DNA of 64,000 nucleotides from assembly GCA_009746045.1 (NCBI GenBank), contig RPFO01000310.1, forward strand, positions 4,165,647-4,229,646, given 5' to 3'. The translations under genes were made by a program, and so were the position numbers. Below are positions 33,401 through 43,225 of the stretch, one piece after another. The DNA is from Mesostigma viride (lineage: Eukaryota > Streptophyta > Mesostigmatophyceae > Mesostigmatales > Mesostigmataceae). Position 1 is the stretch's first letter. Each line of letters begins with the position of its first letter. The notes below the pieces were generated by a model. It made no database searches, was not told where the DNA came from, and was given only the letters and a program-made list of their open reading frames with translations.

Positions 33401-35568
33401 TTCAGCAACCGCAGATCGGTGGCCATGCGCATACCCGTCCATGCCCCGGTGATAGCGTCCTTCTTGGGCGCAACGACAACGGCAGCAGCATAGCTGGAGG
33501 AAGATTGCCTGATGATACCGGCATCCTCTAACTCCTTGCATTGCTCGGCTACAAAATCCAACTCGGCCTGACTCAGGCGATGCTGGCGTCGGAACAAAGG
33601 AGTGTCAGTGTCCAATGGAACACGCATGGTCCCACCATTGAAACACCCCAGTTCATCACTTGTGAAAGCGAAGGCCCCCCTTGCAGTGCCTAGCCACTTT
33701 AGCATGGCTGAGCGCTGCGCATCAGAAAGGTGTTCGCCAATAGCCCAGGGGTGCGTATCCGCGGGATCACCCACAGCTACCGCATGTGCCTCAAGATGCG
33801 GCGCCCTAGCCGCATCGTCGTGGAACAAGGAAAAGGCTGCCACACCTGGTGTGACACCCACCGCCGGAGCCTCGCGTGCCGCACGGTGTATTACCCGATG
33901 CAGCGTGGGCTCGCCGGCCAGCACGGTGCTGGTCAGCAGGGCGGTCATGAGAATGATAGTCCACACCTGTCGCAGACGCCACCCCCATGCTGATGAAGTC
34001 CCCGTCGCTGCAGGGCGCTTCAGTTTGGCTGCGCGCGCCTCAACCTGCTGAGGCGGATTGGCTGGGGACGCCCCCCCAGACTGGCGCACGGCAACCGATG
34101 CAAGCAGCACATACCCGACCTGCAACACCGACATAGCCTGGCCTATCAAAGACCAGCGCTCACTCTCGAGCACGCCCGGCAGCGCCGAGGCCCCGACATG
34201 AAAACCCATGCTGGCCTCACGAAATTCTGCGGGTGGCTGCACCAACAGACCGGTGGTAGTGTCCCAAACGAGACCCTTACCCCGATCACGGTATGCTGTC
34301 GACCCTTGGTAACTGACCAGGGTCGGCAGTGCACACATGGGGCTCCCGACCCGGTTGACGCGTGCATACGGTGGGCGATCCTCGCTATCCACCTTCTGCG
34401 TGACTAGGTGGGAAGGCAATGCTACCTCCGCAGACACACTCGGATGCTGCCTTGCTACGGCCCCCAAGACCGCCTGCACACCGGTCGCACACGCCACGTT
34501 GGTCCAATAGGCACGCAAACGATGCGTGAGCCCACCCAGCCCTGCGTTGTCACACACGATGGGCTCCCCCAGGAGTGCCACGATTGTAGCCCAGTCCTCC
34601 CGCACCGCCTGATGTGGGCTGTCACCCGCCACAACGTTCTCAAACAGATACGCAGGCGGATGGGGCTGACGCGACTGCAACAGTCCCACCACACGCAACA
34701 GTTCCCAGAACAGCGCGCTACGCGGATCGGCTAGCCCCCGCCCTTGCCCTGCCTGGCTCAGGCCCTGGCACTCCCAACCCGCAATTACCAAGTCGATGGC
34801 ATGATGCCTGCGCAACAACTGCTGCACCTGCACCTCACCGATGGCTCGGATATCTTGAGGACATTCCCCAAACGGGTCACGCCATGCTGATGGCGGAAAC
34901 TGCGCGGGATACTCTCGCGACAACACGCCACAGTGACTGAAGTACACCTGACGCGCCTTGTGCGATGGCTCTACCGCGATGAGTTTACGGCACACGCCGC
35001 CTGCGGCCAAAAAGCCTGCAATGCCCCCTCCGATCCCCGCAAACAGTTCCAACACTACCGCACCCTTGGCAAAATCAGGGGCCTGCGGTAAGATTGCAGC
35101 AGAAAAATTACCTTGGGCCTCCGAGACACCCGGTTGCACCAAAGTGAGGCCATGGCTGGCCATCTGAGGAATGGTGATGACGGCTTCAGTCACCCGCTTG
35201 CGCATAGCCAGCTGCCGCGTGGACGTCACAGCATCCAGCGACCACTGCGTGCGCATCTTGGCAATGCTCGCCGTTGGCTGAGGCAGCACCGTCCGATGCT
35301 TGTCCCACGCCGATGAGCCCGCCGCCCGTACCTCCACCATGCTGACCTCCACCACGCCCGCAGCCGCTGAAGGGTTGAGGCGTGCAGCCCCGGCTGAAGA
35401 ATTGAAGCATGAGACCGGCACACTGGCCCGCTTCAGGCCAGCCCCATCCCAATCAGGGATGTAGGATGCCTCCTCCGCCCTATAGTCCACCTGAACCATG
35501 GCGCGAGCAAGGACATCCACCCCGAGTAGTGCGGAATATCCACACTTGTTGACCACCATGCAGCGCAT
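30478..35568 (-). CDS. Ty3/gypsy Pol polyprotein with an embedded cytosine-5 DNA methyltransferase and C-terminal PHD finger
   Basis: A 1696-aa ORF without interruption. Residues 11-20 (YSALLGVDVL) are the end of a retropepsin. Residues 170-490 are a C5 DNA methyltransferase: motif I LELFAGIGGG (173-182), motif IV GWECQGLSQAG with Cys267, motif VI FENV (Glu310), motif VIII THRLRAYW (348-355), motif IX-like EFREASMGF and motif X IGQAMSVLQVGY. Then RT with YIDDV (814-818), RNase H with YTDWS (Asp963), and an HHCC zinc site (His1260, His1265, Cys1295, Cys1298). The integrase DDE residues are Asp1329, Asp1388 and Glu1423. Residues 1627-1671 form a C4HC3 PHD finger (CQVC, LCDQC, H1650, DWFCPVC). 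Reverse transcription and integration are standard; the methyltransferase would modify cytosines and the PHD would read histone H3 tails. Motif IV has Glu where most have Pro. Methyltransferase-bearing retrotransposons have been reported in other algae and dinoflagellates; the PHD combination I do not recall. Confidence 0.93.
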   Translation of the reverse strand: MRCMVVNKCGYSALLGVDVLARAMVQVDYRAEEASYIPDWDGAGLKRASVPVSCFNSSAGAARLNPSAAAGVVEVSMVEVRAAGSSAWDKHRTVLPQPTASIAKMRTQWSLDAVTSTRQLAMRKRVTEAVITIPQMASHGLTLVQPGVSEAQGNFSAAILPQAPDFAKGAVVLELFAGIGGGIAGFLAAGGVCRKLIAVEPSHKARQVYFSHCGVLSREYPAQFPPSAWRDPFGECPQDIRAIGEVQVQQLLRRHHAIDLVIAGWECQGLSQAGQGRGLADPRSALFWELLRVVGLLQSRQPHPPAYLFENVVAGDSPHQAVREDWATIVALLGEPIVCDNAGLGGLTHRLRAYWTNVACATGVQAVLGAVARQHPSVSAEVALPSHLVTQKVDSEDRPPYARVNRVGSPMCALPTLVSYQGSTAYRDRGKGLVWDTTTGLLVQPPAEFREASMGFHVGASALPGVLESERWSLIGQAMSVLQVGYVLLASVAVRQSGGASPANPPQQVEARAAKLKRPAATGTSSAWGWRLRQVWTIILMTALLTSTVLAGEPTLHRVIHRAAREAPAVGVTPGVAAFSLFHDDAARAPHLEAHAVAVGDPADTHPWAIGEHLSDAQRSAMLKWLGTARGAFAFTSDELGCFNGGTMRVPLDTDTPLFRRQHRLSQAELDFVAEQCKELEDAGIIRQSSSSYAAAVVVAPKKDAITGAWTGMRMATDLRLLNAHTPVDRYPMPRVDDVLDKISPHVKFVSSLDLRSGFHQIAVAPEDQRKLAFWGGGNLYEWVRMPFGHRNASAVFQRAMDKVLAGLPFAACYIDDVIVFSATFEEHLAHLEQVRLALEEHNMRLHPEKCKFAQRTLSFLGHQIVPGGRTPDAAKVESIAQAAVPTDVSGVRAYLGLAGYYRGYIENFSSKVKPLTELLKKGCVWAWGPAQQRAIETIKQELTSAPILRAPDYALPFVLYTDWSKVGLGAVLAQKDGDGREHVIAYASRSNNPAESRYSSYEGEALAVVWAIKHFRPYLFGRVFTLVTDHQPLQWLMTNTNLTGKLARWAMIIQEYHMTIVHRAGKDHVNADVLSRYAMPTTVDHTGARAMGAEGSSGSVVFVNAAGYAADDEEEAWWRSVEYSVADFGISDDPVRPSPFTPSKAVCAMEEGRSLSFDIDPSLQQLIAVQALLARSSLADCYTADIWLDGRVLEQVQGAVLTPTPVDWTPAQKATELNRVQHRAATYGWEDGVLYKLLGKRRVVVPPPDKRVAIVQAYHERYGHLGGNRTLSLVRTSYWWNNMRHTVAQVVASCVPCARTKANFSADHGAKELMSLPIKGLFYRWHVDLCGPFQESPDGNLYVMVCVESFSKWVELIPIADKHAATTAKHFADIITRFGAPAEVVTDQGGEFRGEFQELLDGCLIDHRRTSREHPQANGLAERLVQTVKQALRKWSLQVPESARWDRELAWIAMGYRMSPQESLATFSPYFLLFGRNPLLPTEAQVAHPEPMAFDNAQQFLVEVLARAETFKKVMPIAMNNLFIAQHRDSLRYAQRRGGAYMARQLRFRPGQYVFLRTQLKHTLDVEAGPTILRIVAIKPSGVAILEGADGSRTTDNLSNLSPCSLPNLVHDLQPHTSRRVKDAQCQVCHRVDQAESMLLCDQCNCGWHMQCLQPVVTSIPEGDWFCPVCTAAQFTSRSLTAVTAALVLVRSLSS

Positions 35569-35677
35569 ACGCGGACACGGTGGTCATGCTAGAGGCGCGC
35601 AACGGATTGAAAATCACGTTGACTTTAACCGCCGTCATAGCGTACGGCTTACTAGCCGGACCCTGCCAACCTGACAC
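35480..35677 (-). CDS. C-terminal half of the retropepsin, separated from the rest by the CACTA insertion
   Basis: Immediately left of the CACTA end the minus strand encodes VSGWQGPASKPYAMTAVKV, then PLRASSMTTVSAYAL. This is the second half of the aspartic protease whose first half is at 46,453-46,688. Joining the two at the 2-bp duplication keeps one frame (ESPVSV then SGWQGPA). To reach the pol frame (YSALLGVDVL) a one-base shift is still needed near 35,560. That could be a programmed or accidental frameshift or a sequencing error. Confidence 0.7.
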   Translation of the reverse strand: MSGWQGPASKPYAMTAVKVNVIFNPLRASSMTTVSAYALHGGQQVWIFRTTRGGCPCSRHGSGGL

Positions 35678-35689
35678 CACTAGGAGTTA

Positions 35690-36140
35690 ATTTTACGGGG
35701 CGTTAACGCCCCGGTTGAGGTTACCGGGGCGGTTACTGGCCAGTAACCATGTACGTTTAAGGTTACCGGCCAGGTTACCGGCCGGTAACCCGGAATGCAA
35801 CAGACTAAATACCGGCCGGTAATGGTTACCGGGCGGTAATAGTTACCGGAACGTTTACTGGGCGGTAACTTTTACCGGAGCGGTAACCATGCCGGTAACC
35901 TATCTGGGTTACGGTCATGGTTACGGCCCAAGTAGAAGTTACCGGGCGGTAAACTGGTATGGTTACGGGACCAGTTCTGAGAACCGGGATGGGTTACCGG
36001 CATGGTTACGGGACCAGTTCTGATAACCGGGCCTGGCTACTAGCCTGGTTACGGGTCCGTCAACCGTCCCGTAACCTGCGGTAGTTACGGCCCAGTAGTT
36101 GACCCTGGCTACTGCGGTGGTTACGGGGCCGGTTATGCCC
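35690..36140. repeat. Left subterminal array of the CACTA element
   Basis: Dozens of short motifs of the type GGTTACCGG, GGTTACTGG and CCGGTAACC in both orientations, at roughly 10-20 bp intervals. En/Spm-type elements have such arrays as binding sites for their own DNA-binding protein (TNPA in maize). The same motifs recur at the right end. Confidence 0.8.
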
Positions 36141-36940
36141 CAGTAATAATAGTAACCCATGCCTACAACGCAGCCTGTCCGGGTTATGGCCCCGAATTCT
36201 AAAATGCATTGACCCCGGCTATGGTGAGTGGCTTGCATGATATGGTGCTTTTCAATATGCATTTTTGAATTAGGCATTTCATTAAAATGTTTAAGAAGTC
36301 ATTAATAATCAATTGCACGAATCACTTCCATCCGATGTTGTCAACGTGGGCTTCATGATGAAATCGTGGAGATGACGCACATGAAGTTCACGGAACATCT
36401 TAGGTAATAAATTAAGCCGTTACGGCAGTAGAACCCTGGCCGATGAGGGTGGCGTCTTGAAGCTGTTGTCACCCTCAAGTCCGCTCGGCCAGGGGTAATC
36501 GCCCTTGTTGATTTGAAAGGTACCGCCGTCCATATGGCGGCTCCGCTTTTCGTGCGAGTTGACCAACTTCCCGTCTTAATCATTCCGGATTGCCTGCAGT
36601 TCATTCCGCCTTTGTCCAAGTAAGACAGCAACTGTCACGCACTCATAGAAAACGCGAAATGCCCCGAATGCAGTTACGGCCATACGGTAGCGAGGAATAG
36701 CAGTTGAAATTTCTAGTACACAGGCAACTAGTAAGAAAAGGGACGATGCGTGCACCACCACCAATACGTACGTGCATCCCTCTCTTGAAAATGACAGCAT
36801 CTTCCATGCCGTCCAAGAAAAACGCAACGTATTTAACATGAACCCGAATGCAGTTACGGTCGTAGACTAGTGAGGACTGGCAGCTGAAAGTTCTAGTTGA
36901 TGGGCTGAGAATAAGGAAAAAAATGATGCGTGCACTCACC
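36141..36940. other. CACTA interior, no gene supported
   Basis: A pair of related segments of about 130 bp, at roughly 36,650-36,720 and 36,840-36,905, share phrases such as ATGCAGTTACGG and AGTGAGGA. The ORFs are short and unrecognised. Confidence 0.4.
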
Positions 36941-38090
36941 TACCCTATTACGTCCCTCCCATGGCAAGGAACCAGCAAAACCACCCACATACCCTGTTGT
37001 GTCCCTCCCTTGACAAGGAACAAGCACGTGCACATGCCCCACCCCACATGCATGCCTCCCTTGACAAGAATCGAACGGGCACGTGCACCCACCTACCCTA
37101 TGTGCACCCCTCCTTTGACAAGGAACAAGGACGTGCACATGCCTACCCCACATGCATGCCTCCCTTGACAAGAATCGAACGAGCACGTGCACCCACCCAC
37201 CCTGTGTGCACCCCTCCTTTGACAAGGAACAAGCACATGAACTCACCTACACTACGCGCGTCCCTCCCTTGACAAGGAATAGGCACGTGCACATGCCTAC
37301 CCCACATCCATGCCTCCCCTGACCAGTAACAATCACGTGCACCCACCTACCCTACGTGCATCCCTCCTGTGACATGGAACAAGCATGTGCACATGCCTAC
37401 CCCACATGCGTCCCTCCTTTGACATCGAACAAGCACGTGCACCCACCAACCCTATGTCCGCCCCTCCCTTGATAAGGTACAAGCATGCCCACCCACCTAC
37501 CCTACCTGCATCCCTCCCTTGACATGGAACAACCATGTGCACATTCCTACTCCACATGCCCCCCTCCTTTGACAAGGAACAAGCATGTGCACTCATCTAC
37601 CGTACGTGCATCCCTCCCTTGACAAGGAAGAAGCAAGCCCACCCACCTACCCTACCTGCATCCCTCCCTTGACATGAAACAAGCACGTGCACATGCCTAC
37701 CCCACATGCATGCCTCCCTTGACAAGGAACGAGCACGTGCACCCACCCACCCTATGTGCACCCCTCCTTTGACAAGGAACAAGCACATGAACTCACCTAC
37801 ACTACGTGCGTCCCTCCCTTGACAAGGAATAAGCACGTGCACATGCCTACCCCACATCCATGCCTCCCCTGACCAGGAACAAGCACGTGCACTCACCTAC
37901 CCTACGTATGTGCCTCTTGACAAGGACCAAGCTCGTGCACCCACCTACCATACGTGAATCCCTCCCTTGACAAGGTACACGCATGCCCACCCACCTACCC
38001 TACGTGGGCCCCTCCCTTGATAAGGTACAAGCATGACCAGCCACCCACCCCGCGAGCCTCCCTACTTTGACAAGGAACAAGCACGTGGGC
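36941..38090. repeat. About 50-bp minisatellite with higher-order structure
   Basis: Repeats of the type CCCTCCCTTGACAAGGAACA then AGCACGTGCAC and CCACCTACCCTAC, at about 50-bp intervals, diverged. Stretches around 37,130-37,330 and 37,690-37,880 are almost the same, which indicates a higher-order unit of about 555 bp. The minus-strand ORFs across it are by-products of the repeat. Confidence 0.85.
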
Positions 38091-39110
38091 CCGCTAGCAT
38101 GGCAGCAAGGAAGACATTACACTAACATGGCATGGCCAAAGCAAAAGAGACAGAGAAGTCAATGGAGAGAGAGCTCCTAAGAACTCCTAGTAAAATTGGC
38201 AACCATGGAGGGCAAAAAACGTTCAACAACTTACGATGGGCATCGGCACATACAGAGAAGCCCAGGTGTGCCAGGTGTAAAATAAGCGAGATTGAAGTGT
38301 CGCCTACCTCGTGGGAGACTTTTGGTATCTGGTAAACAATGAAAGCGAGTGGAAAGATGGACAACGTGAAAATAACATACAATCGACTGCAATGCATGCA
38401 AAGAGGACAGAATCAGTAATAAAGCGCGCTGCATTCAGGCAGCGCTGAGCAATTGAACGGTGAACAATTTAATCCGGAACGCATTGTCTACGCGACTCGA
38501 TGCGACTAAACGTGGCATGCATACGCGGTCGCTGACTGAAGACATTGTGTACCTGGCTCAGCAAGGTGCGCTTGCAGCCGCTTTCTTAAATATGCCGCAG
38601 GCGCACGATGTAACGAATTGAAGTTTGCATGTAGTAACAAAGGCAAGAAAAGCGGTGTAGCTGGCTACCGACTACGCCATAGTAAGCTGTATCGGAGTTG
38701 GCGCTGCCGATGGCTGGAAACGGATGACCGAATCATGCTAAACTGGGGCTCCAAAAGGGCTTGTCATGCATCCTAGTGCGCCTTTTGCTTTTTTTTCTTC
38801 AAGCATCGTGAGCATGCGGGTTTAGGGGGGCGCTTATTCTTTCACCACTATCAGTCGGCTGGACTGCAATCGGCATAGCCAGCGCAAGGTGATGCAAGGG
38901 CAGGCAAACTTTACCAGCTCGTTCAAGGCTCGTTGATGAAATTCAAACATCTAGGCGGCGCGTCTGCAACGGCTCATCGCAATTCGAATTCGCAAGCAGA
39001 ACCCTCGTTACACGTGGCGCATGCAGAGATCTGCTTCGGGCGGCTTGGCGTATCTCACTGCGTCGTGACTCGAGTACATAGTCAGCCTAAGTACTCTGGG
39101 GGCCTCGAGT
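38091..39110. other. CACTA interior, no gene supported
   Basis: Mixed-composition sequence with short ORFs only. Confidence 0.4.
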
Positions 39111-39112
39111 TC

Positions 39113-39715
39113 GGCAGTCCCCTATTCGGAAATCCCGGATCATATGTACTCCACACTATGTACTCTTGGAGTACATAGTGTGCCACCCTATGTACTCTTG
39201 GAGTACATAGTGTGGAGTACTTAGTCACTCCTTCCTATGTAATACGGGCGTGTCTCACCGCGTCGGCAGTCCCCTATTCGGAAATCCCGGATCATATGTA
39301 CTCCGGACTATGTACTCTTGGAGTACATAGTGTGCCACCCTATGTACTCTTGGAGAACATAGTGTGGAGTACATAGTCACTCCTTCCTATGTAATACGGG
39401 CGTGTCTCACCGCGTCGGCAGTCCCCTATTCGGAAATCCCGGATCATATGTACTCCGGACTATGTACTCTTGGAGTACATAGTGTGCCACCCTATGTACT
39501 CTTGGAGAACATAGTGTGGAGTACATAGTCACTCCTTCCTATGTAATACGGGCGTGTCTCACCGCGTCGGCAGTCCCCTATTCGGAAATCCCGGATCATA
39601 TGTACTCCGGACTATGTACTCTTGGAGTACATAGTGTGCCACCCTATGTACTCTTGGAGTACATAGGGTGGAGTACATAGTCACACCTTCCTATGTAATA
39701 CGGGGGTGTAATCAT
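39113..39715. repeat. 152-bp tandem repeat, four copies, with internal hairpins
   Basis: Units start at 39,113, 39,265, 39,417 and 39,569 with GGCAGTCCCCTATTCGGAAA. Each contains perfect or near-perfect palindromes CTATGTACTC-TTG-GAGTACATAG, twice per unit in most copies. The spacing is exact. No coding potential. Confidence 0.93.
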
Positions 39716-39856
39716 ATGTAATCATGTGTAATCATCGGTAAAAATCGGTAATCATTTGTCCTTTTTTGGTAATCATGTACGTGTAATCATGTGTAATCAT
39801 GTGTAATCATCGGTAAAAATCGGTAATCATTTGTCCTTTTTTGGTAATCATTTCGG
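39716..39856. repeat. Two-copy repeat of GTAATCAT phrases
   Basis: GTGTAATCATCGGTAAAAAT then CGGTAATCATTTGTCCTTTT is present twice about 75 bp apart, built from smaller GTAATCAT units. Confidence 0.85.
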
Positions 39857-39998
39857 TCAGGGTCACGTGTGCTTGTCTGCATGATCGATCGTCCAGACAA
39901 GCTGCACTGCCCCTAAGACCCTAACTTACACAAGATGATGGAGTAGTTTGGTGTTGAAAGGGAAGGTCGAAAGCCTGCGCTTAATGCACCACCCGTAA

Positions 39999-41336
39999 TT
40001 ACGAGCGAAAGTACAGCCACCATGGAAAATCCCGTTGACATCGCGCAAAAACAGGCCAAGAGAAAGCGGCAAGTGGCCGAAGCGGCCCGCCGGTGGAGGT
40101 TGAAAAAGAGGGGGAAGAAGAGGGGGACGACTCAATGCATACGTAGTCAGGCGATGGAGGGTGGCAACGCCGCTCCCCCTGGACGATGGTGCTGTTCCAC
40201 ACCGCGCTCCTCGCCTTCAGTTGAGCCGGCGTGTAGTCCTCGTCGAGGCTGAAGTCGCCGGGCTGGAGCAGACGACGTGCTCCCAGCACGAGGCGTTTGT
40301 CGTGCATGGAGGCCATGGTGACGACGACCAGGCCCAGAGGGCCTGGCAGCCGAATGGCTCGTTCAATGACAACACGGTTCTGGAGCTGCATCTTCCCCAG
40401 AAACGCTGGGCCGCGCAGCTCCTCGGCAAGTGAGTGTGCTGTCTCATGTGCTGCCGCGCCTGTCTGGAAGCCTTTGATTACCATATTGCGCTGGCGTTGC
40501 TGCACTGCATTCTGGGTGACCGCAGCGGTAGCTGCAGACTTGGCCGCCTGTTGAACGATGGTGGTCAACTGCTTGCCGGTGACGTCGGCAAACGTGGTAG
40601 TTTTGGCGGGGGCTGCCATGGCTTTCTTCAGCTCCAGCAATAGTGCCGTCGCAGCTGCAGACGCCTCCGTCAGGACCTTAATGTCGCCCTGCACGGTCGT
40701 AAAAGACTGTGCGACGTCCTGCAGCTGCACGTTAACATCGGTCGCGGGGGCTGGCCTGGCGATGGTCGTCGCCGGCAGCTCGACAAGTTCAGGGCAGCAC
40801 GAAATAAGACAGGCAAGCCGACGCTGGCGCTCATCCAAATGAGGCCATTCATCCGAAGCAGCCTCCATAACCTGGCCGCTCTTAGGGTGGCGAATCGGGG
40901 CGTCGTTGTCGTTGCGGAGCTTCAGCACGCTTGTCACAGCGGCGTCATTGTAGGCGAGTAAGGTATCGATGTCTGCCAGGCTCAAACGCTGGCCTGGCAT
41001 GTAGAATGAGGAAGAAATGGCGTCCGGCAAGGAGGTTTCAGCAGCTATCGGAGTTGCTTCCGAAGTTGCTTCCAAAGTCTTGGATCGCTTGTTAGCGGCG
41101 TTCTTGGCGACGACAATGTCGTGGGCGATTTTGTTTGCAGCAATCTGGGCATCAATAGAATCGGCGGCAAGAGCTGAAGACGATGCGGGGACCTCCATAG
41201 CTACGTTTAATAGCACCTGGACGAGGGCAGGGGGCGCAGGCACACTGATCACATGCGTGGTGCCGCCATAATGTGCAGAAAAATAGCGAGATCTGCTGGG
41301 CAGGCCGCTGGCGATAACTTGCGAAATCCTGGGCAA
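39999..41336 (-). CDS. LINE ORF1-type protein (coiled coil plus RRM), insertion within CACTA
   Basis: An ORF of 445 aa. The more likely start is the Met of [13 protein letters not shown] near 41,198. A central Ala/Gln-rich helical part is followed by an RRM-like segment: [12 protein letters not shown], then [31 protein letters not shown] and [18 protein letters not shown]. This arrangement, with a conserved basic/aromatic pattern and DxDxTxxQ after the RRM, is typical of L1-like ORF1 RNA-binding proteins that package LINE RNA. The last 60 residues are Ser/Pro-rich and may be frameshifted. No ORF2 follows on the left, so the insertion is partial. Related ORF1 pieces lie at 23.7 and 50.8-51.1 kb. 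Confidence 0.65.
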   Translation of the reverse strand: MPRISQVIASGLPSRSRYFSAHYGGTTHVISVPAPPALVQVLLNVAMEVPASSSALAADSIDAQIAANKIAHDIVVAKNAANKRSKTLEATSEATPIAAETSLPDAISSSFYMPGQRLSLADIDTLLAYNDAAVTSVLKLRNDNDAPIRHPKSGQVMEAASDEWPHLDERQRRLACLISCCPELVELPATTIARPAPATDVNVQLQDVAQSFTTVQGDIKVLTEASAAATALLLELKKAMAAPAKTTTFADVTGKQLTTIVQQAAKSAATAAVTQNAVQQRQRNMVIKGFQTGAAAHETAHSLAEELRGPAFLGKMQLQNRVVIERAIRLPGPLGLVVVTMASMHDKRLVLGARRLLQPGDFSLDEDYTPAQLKARSAVWNSTIVQGERRCHPPSPDYVCIESSPSSSPSFSTSTGGPLRPLAAFSWPVFARCQRDFPWWLYFRS

Positions 41337-41416
41337 TGGCTGCCAAAAATTAGATCGGCGTGTTCGTCATCAAAAGGCGAGTCTATTGCAATTTACCCGA
41401 CCAAATTTCATCATGG

Positions 41417-42193
41417 ATGGAGGGAGGGAGGGAGGGAGGGAGGGAGGGAGGGAGGGAGGGAGGGAGGGAGGGAGGGAGGGAGGGAGGGAGGGAGGGAGGG
41501 AGGGAGGGAGGGAGGGAGGGAGGAGAGGAGGGAGGGAGGGAGGGAGGGAGGGAGGGAGGGAGGGAGGGAGGAGGGAGGGAGGGAGGGAGGGAGGAGGAGG
41601 AGGGAGGGAGGGAGGGAGGGAGGGAGGGAGGGAGGAGGGAGGGAGGGAGGGAGGGAGGGAGGGAGGGAGGGAGGGAGGGAGGGAGGGAGGGAGGGAGGGA
41701 GGAGGGAGGGAGGGAGGGAGGGAGGGAGGGAGGGAGGGAGGGAGGGAGGGAGGGAGGGAGGGAGGGAGGGGGAGGGAGGGAGGGAGGGAGGGAGGGAGGG
41801 AGGGAGGGAGGGAGGAGGGACGGAGGGAGGGAGGAGGGAGGGAGGGAGGGAGGGAGGAGGGAGGGGAGGGAGGAGGGAGGGAGGGAGGGAGGGAGGGAGG
41901 GAGGGAGGGAGGGAGGGAGGGAGGGAGGGAGGGAGGGAGGGAGGGAGGGAGGGAGGGAGGGAGGAGGGAGGGAGGGAGGAGGGAGGGAGGGAGGGAGGGA
42001 GGAGGGAGGGAGGGAGGGAGGGAGGAGGGAGGGAGGGAGGGAGGGAGGGAGGGAGGGAGGGAGGGAGGGAGGGAGGGAGGGAGGAGGGAGGGAGGGAGGA
42101 GGGAGGAGGAGGGAGGGAGGGAGGGAGGGAGGGAGGGAGGGAGGGAGGGAGGGAGAGGAGGGAGGAGGGAGGGAGGGAGGGAGGGAGGGAGGG
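41417..42193. repeat. (GGGA)n purine tract, about 780 bp
   Basis: Almost uninterrupted GGGA units with occasional GGA or GGGGA variants. The plus strand is wholly purine over nearly 0.8 kb, so it could form G-quadruplexes or a triplex. All three plus-strand frames are open (Arg/Glu/Gly repeats) and should not be taken as genes. Assembled length is unreliable in such sequence. Confidence 0.97.
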
Positions 42194-42201
42194 ATGGATG
42201 G

Positions 42202-42237
<36 letters not shown>

Positions 42238-42277
42238 ATGGATGGATGTTATTAATTAATTAATTAATTAATTAATG
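42194..42277. repeat. (GGAT)n followed by (ATTA)n
   Basis: GGAT units from 42,194 to about 42,247, then ATTAATTA units to about 42,277. The A/T part resembles the LINE 3' tails elsewhere in the window and may mark the end of an insertion. Confidence 0.85.
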
Positions 42278-42389
42278 GTCAAATTAAAGGCAATCATGGT
42301 ACATGAAGCGAGACAAATCATGCCTGGACGCATGGCGATGTAAGAGCCCCCCCTCCCCCACGCCAGGAGGAAGGGGTGCGTGACTGAGT

Positions 42390-42545
42390 AGAGTAGTTAG
42401 GATTTTGTATTAAGAGAGACAACTTTGTATATTATCAAGGAGACAACTTGGTGTATAAGATTAGAGTGAGATCCGCTAGTCTTCGCGGCTCAGTTCTAAT
42501 GCACCCACCCCCATCAGTCCATGGAATACGTGCTCCTGCTCCAGA
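42390..42545 (+). mobile_element. LINE 3' UTR fragment
   Basis: AGTTAGGATTTTGTATTAAG, then GCGGCTCAGTTC, then CCATGGAATACGTGCTCCTG match the 3' UTR of the LINE at 28.3-28.4 kb (AGTTAGGATTTTCTAG, GCGGCTTCC, CATGGAATATGTGCTACATG). It also contains the GTTGTCTCC-type phrase (ATCAAGGAGACAAC). Confidence 0.55.
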
Positions 42546-43061
42546 TCCTTAATTAAGGCCAAAATGAGTCCCTTCCAAACAACGTTTGCACTTAGATTCT
42601 GATCAGACACTCCGCAAAGGTGAAAACCTTTGCGTTCAGTGCCGGGCCGCGGAAAACGCGGAAAACGCGATCTGCAAATGAATCCGACCGGAATCGAACT
42701 GGGGACCTCTCGCACCAATTTTGCTGACTATAGGACGGACGTCTCCGGTTACCATGGCATCGCCAACTTACACCTACAGTCATCCGCAAAAGTTCTCCTG
42801 TCCGGGGAGTGATGCAAGCCTTTCGGATTTGGTACTAGATAAATCACTCGAGATCTGTGTGTAGGAGTACTACACACGTGTCTGCACTTAGATAGTTAGA
42901 CGAATGATGCCCGACGAAGCTGGAACTTAACAGCCACAATGAATTACGGTTGTTCAGACCTTGAACAACGCCTCAGGGCATTTGGAGCCCTGAATGGTAA
43001 CAAATGCTAACAAGGTAGTGTTGCTATCAATAATGATTTTAAAAATTAATATGATGTCATT

Positions 43062-43225
43062 AATTAATTAATTAGTTATCAACATCACTCCGTTGGGAGT
43101 AAATGTAGCACATATCCCTGAGAAGGGGCATATGGCTTTTAATACATTCTAGGCTACTTCATGCAAGGGTGGGAATGTAAGCTACCCCTGCTCTAGGTGC
43201 ACCAGGGCACCTGCACCACCATGTC
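43062..43225 (-). mobile_element. LINE 3'-terminal fragment
   Basis: TTAATTAATTAATTAGTTAT, then ACTCCGTTGGGAGTAAATGT and TGAGAAGGGGCATATGGCTT; same family as 19,921-20,095. The ACTCC/GGAGT stem is preserved. Confidence 0.72.

Noticed and set aside
41418-42260. Three overlapping plus-strand ORFs of 289-336 aa.
   Set aside because: They are translations of the (GGGA)n tract (REGG-type repeats) and carry no unique sequence beyond the tract.
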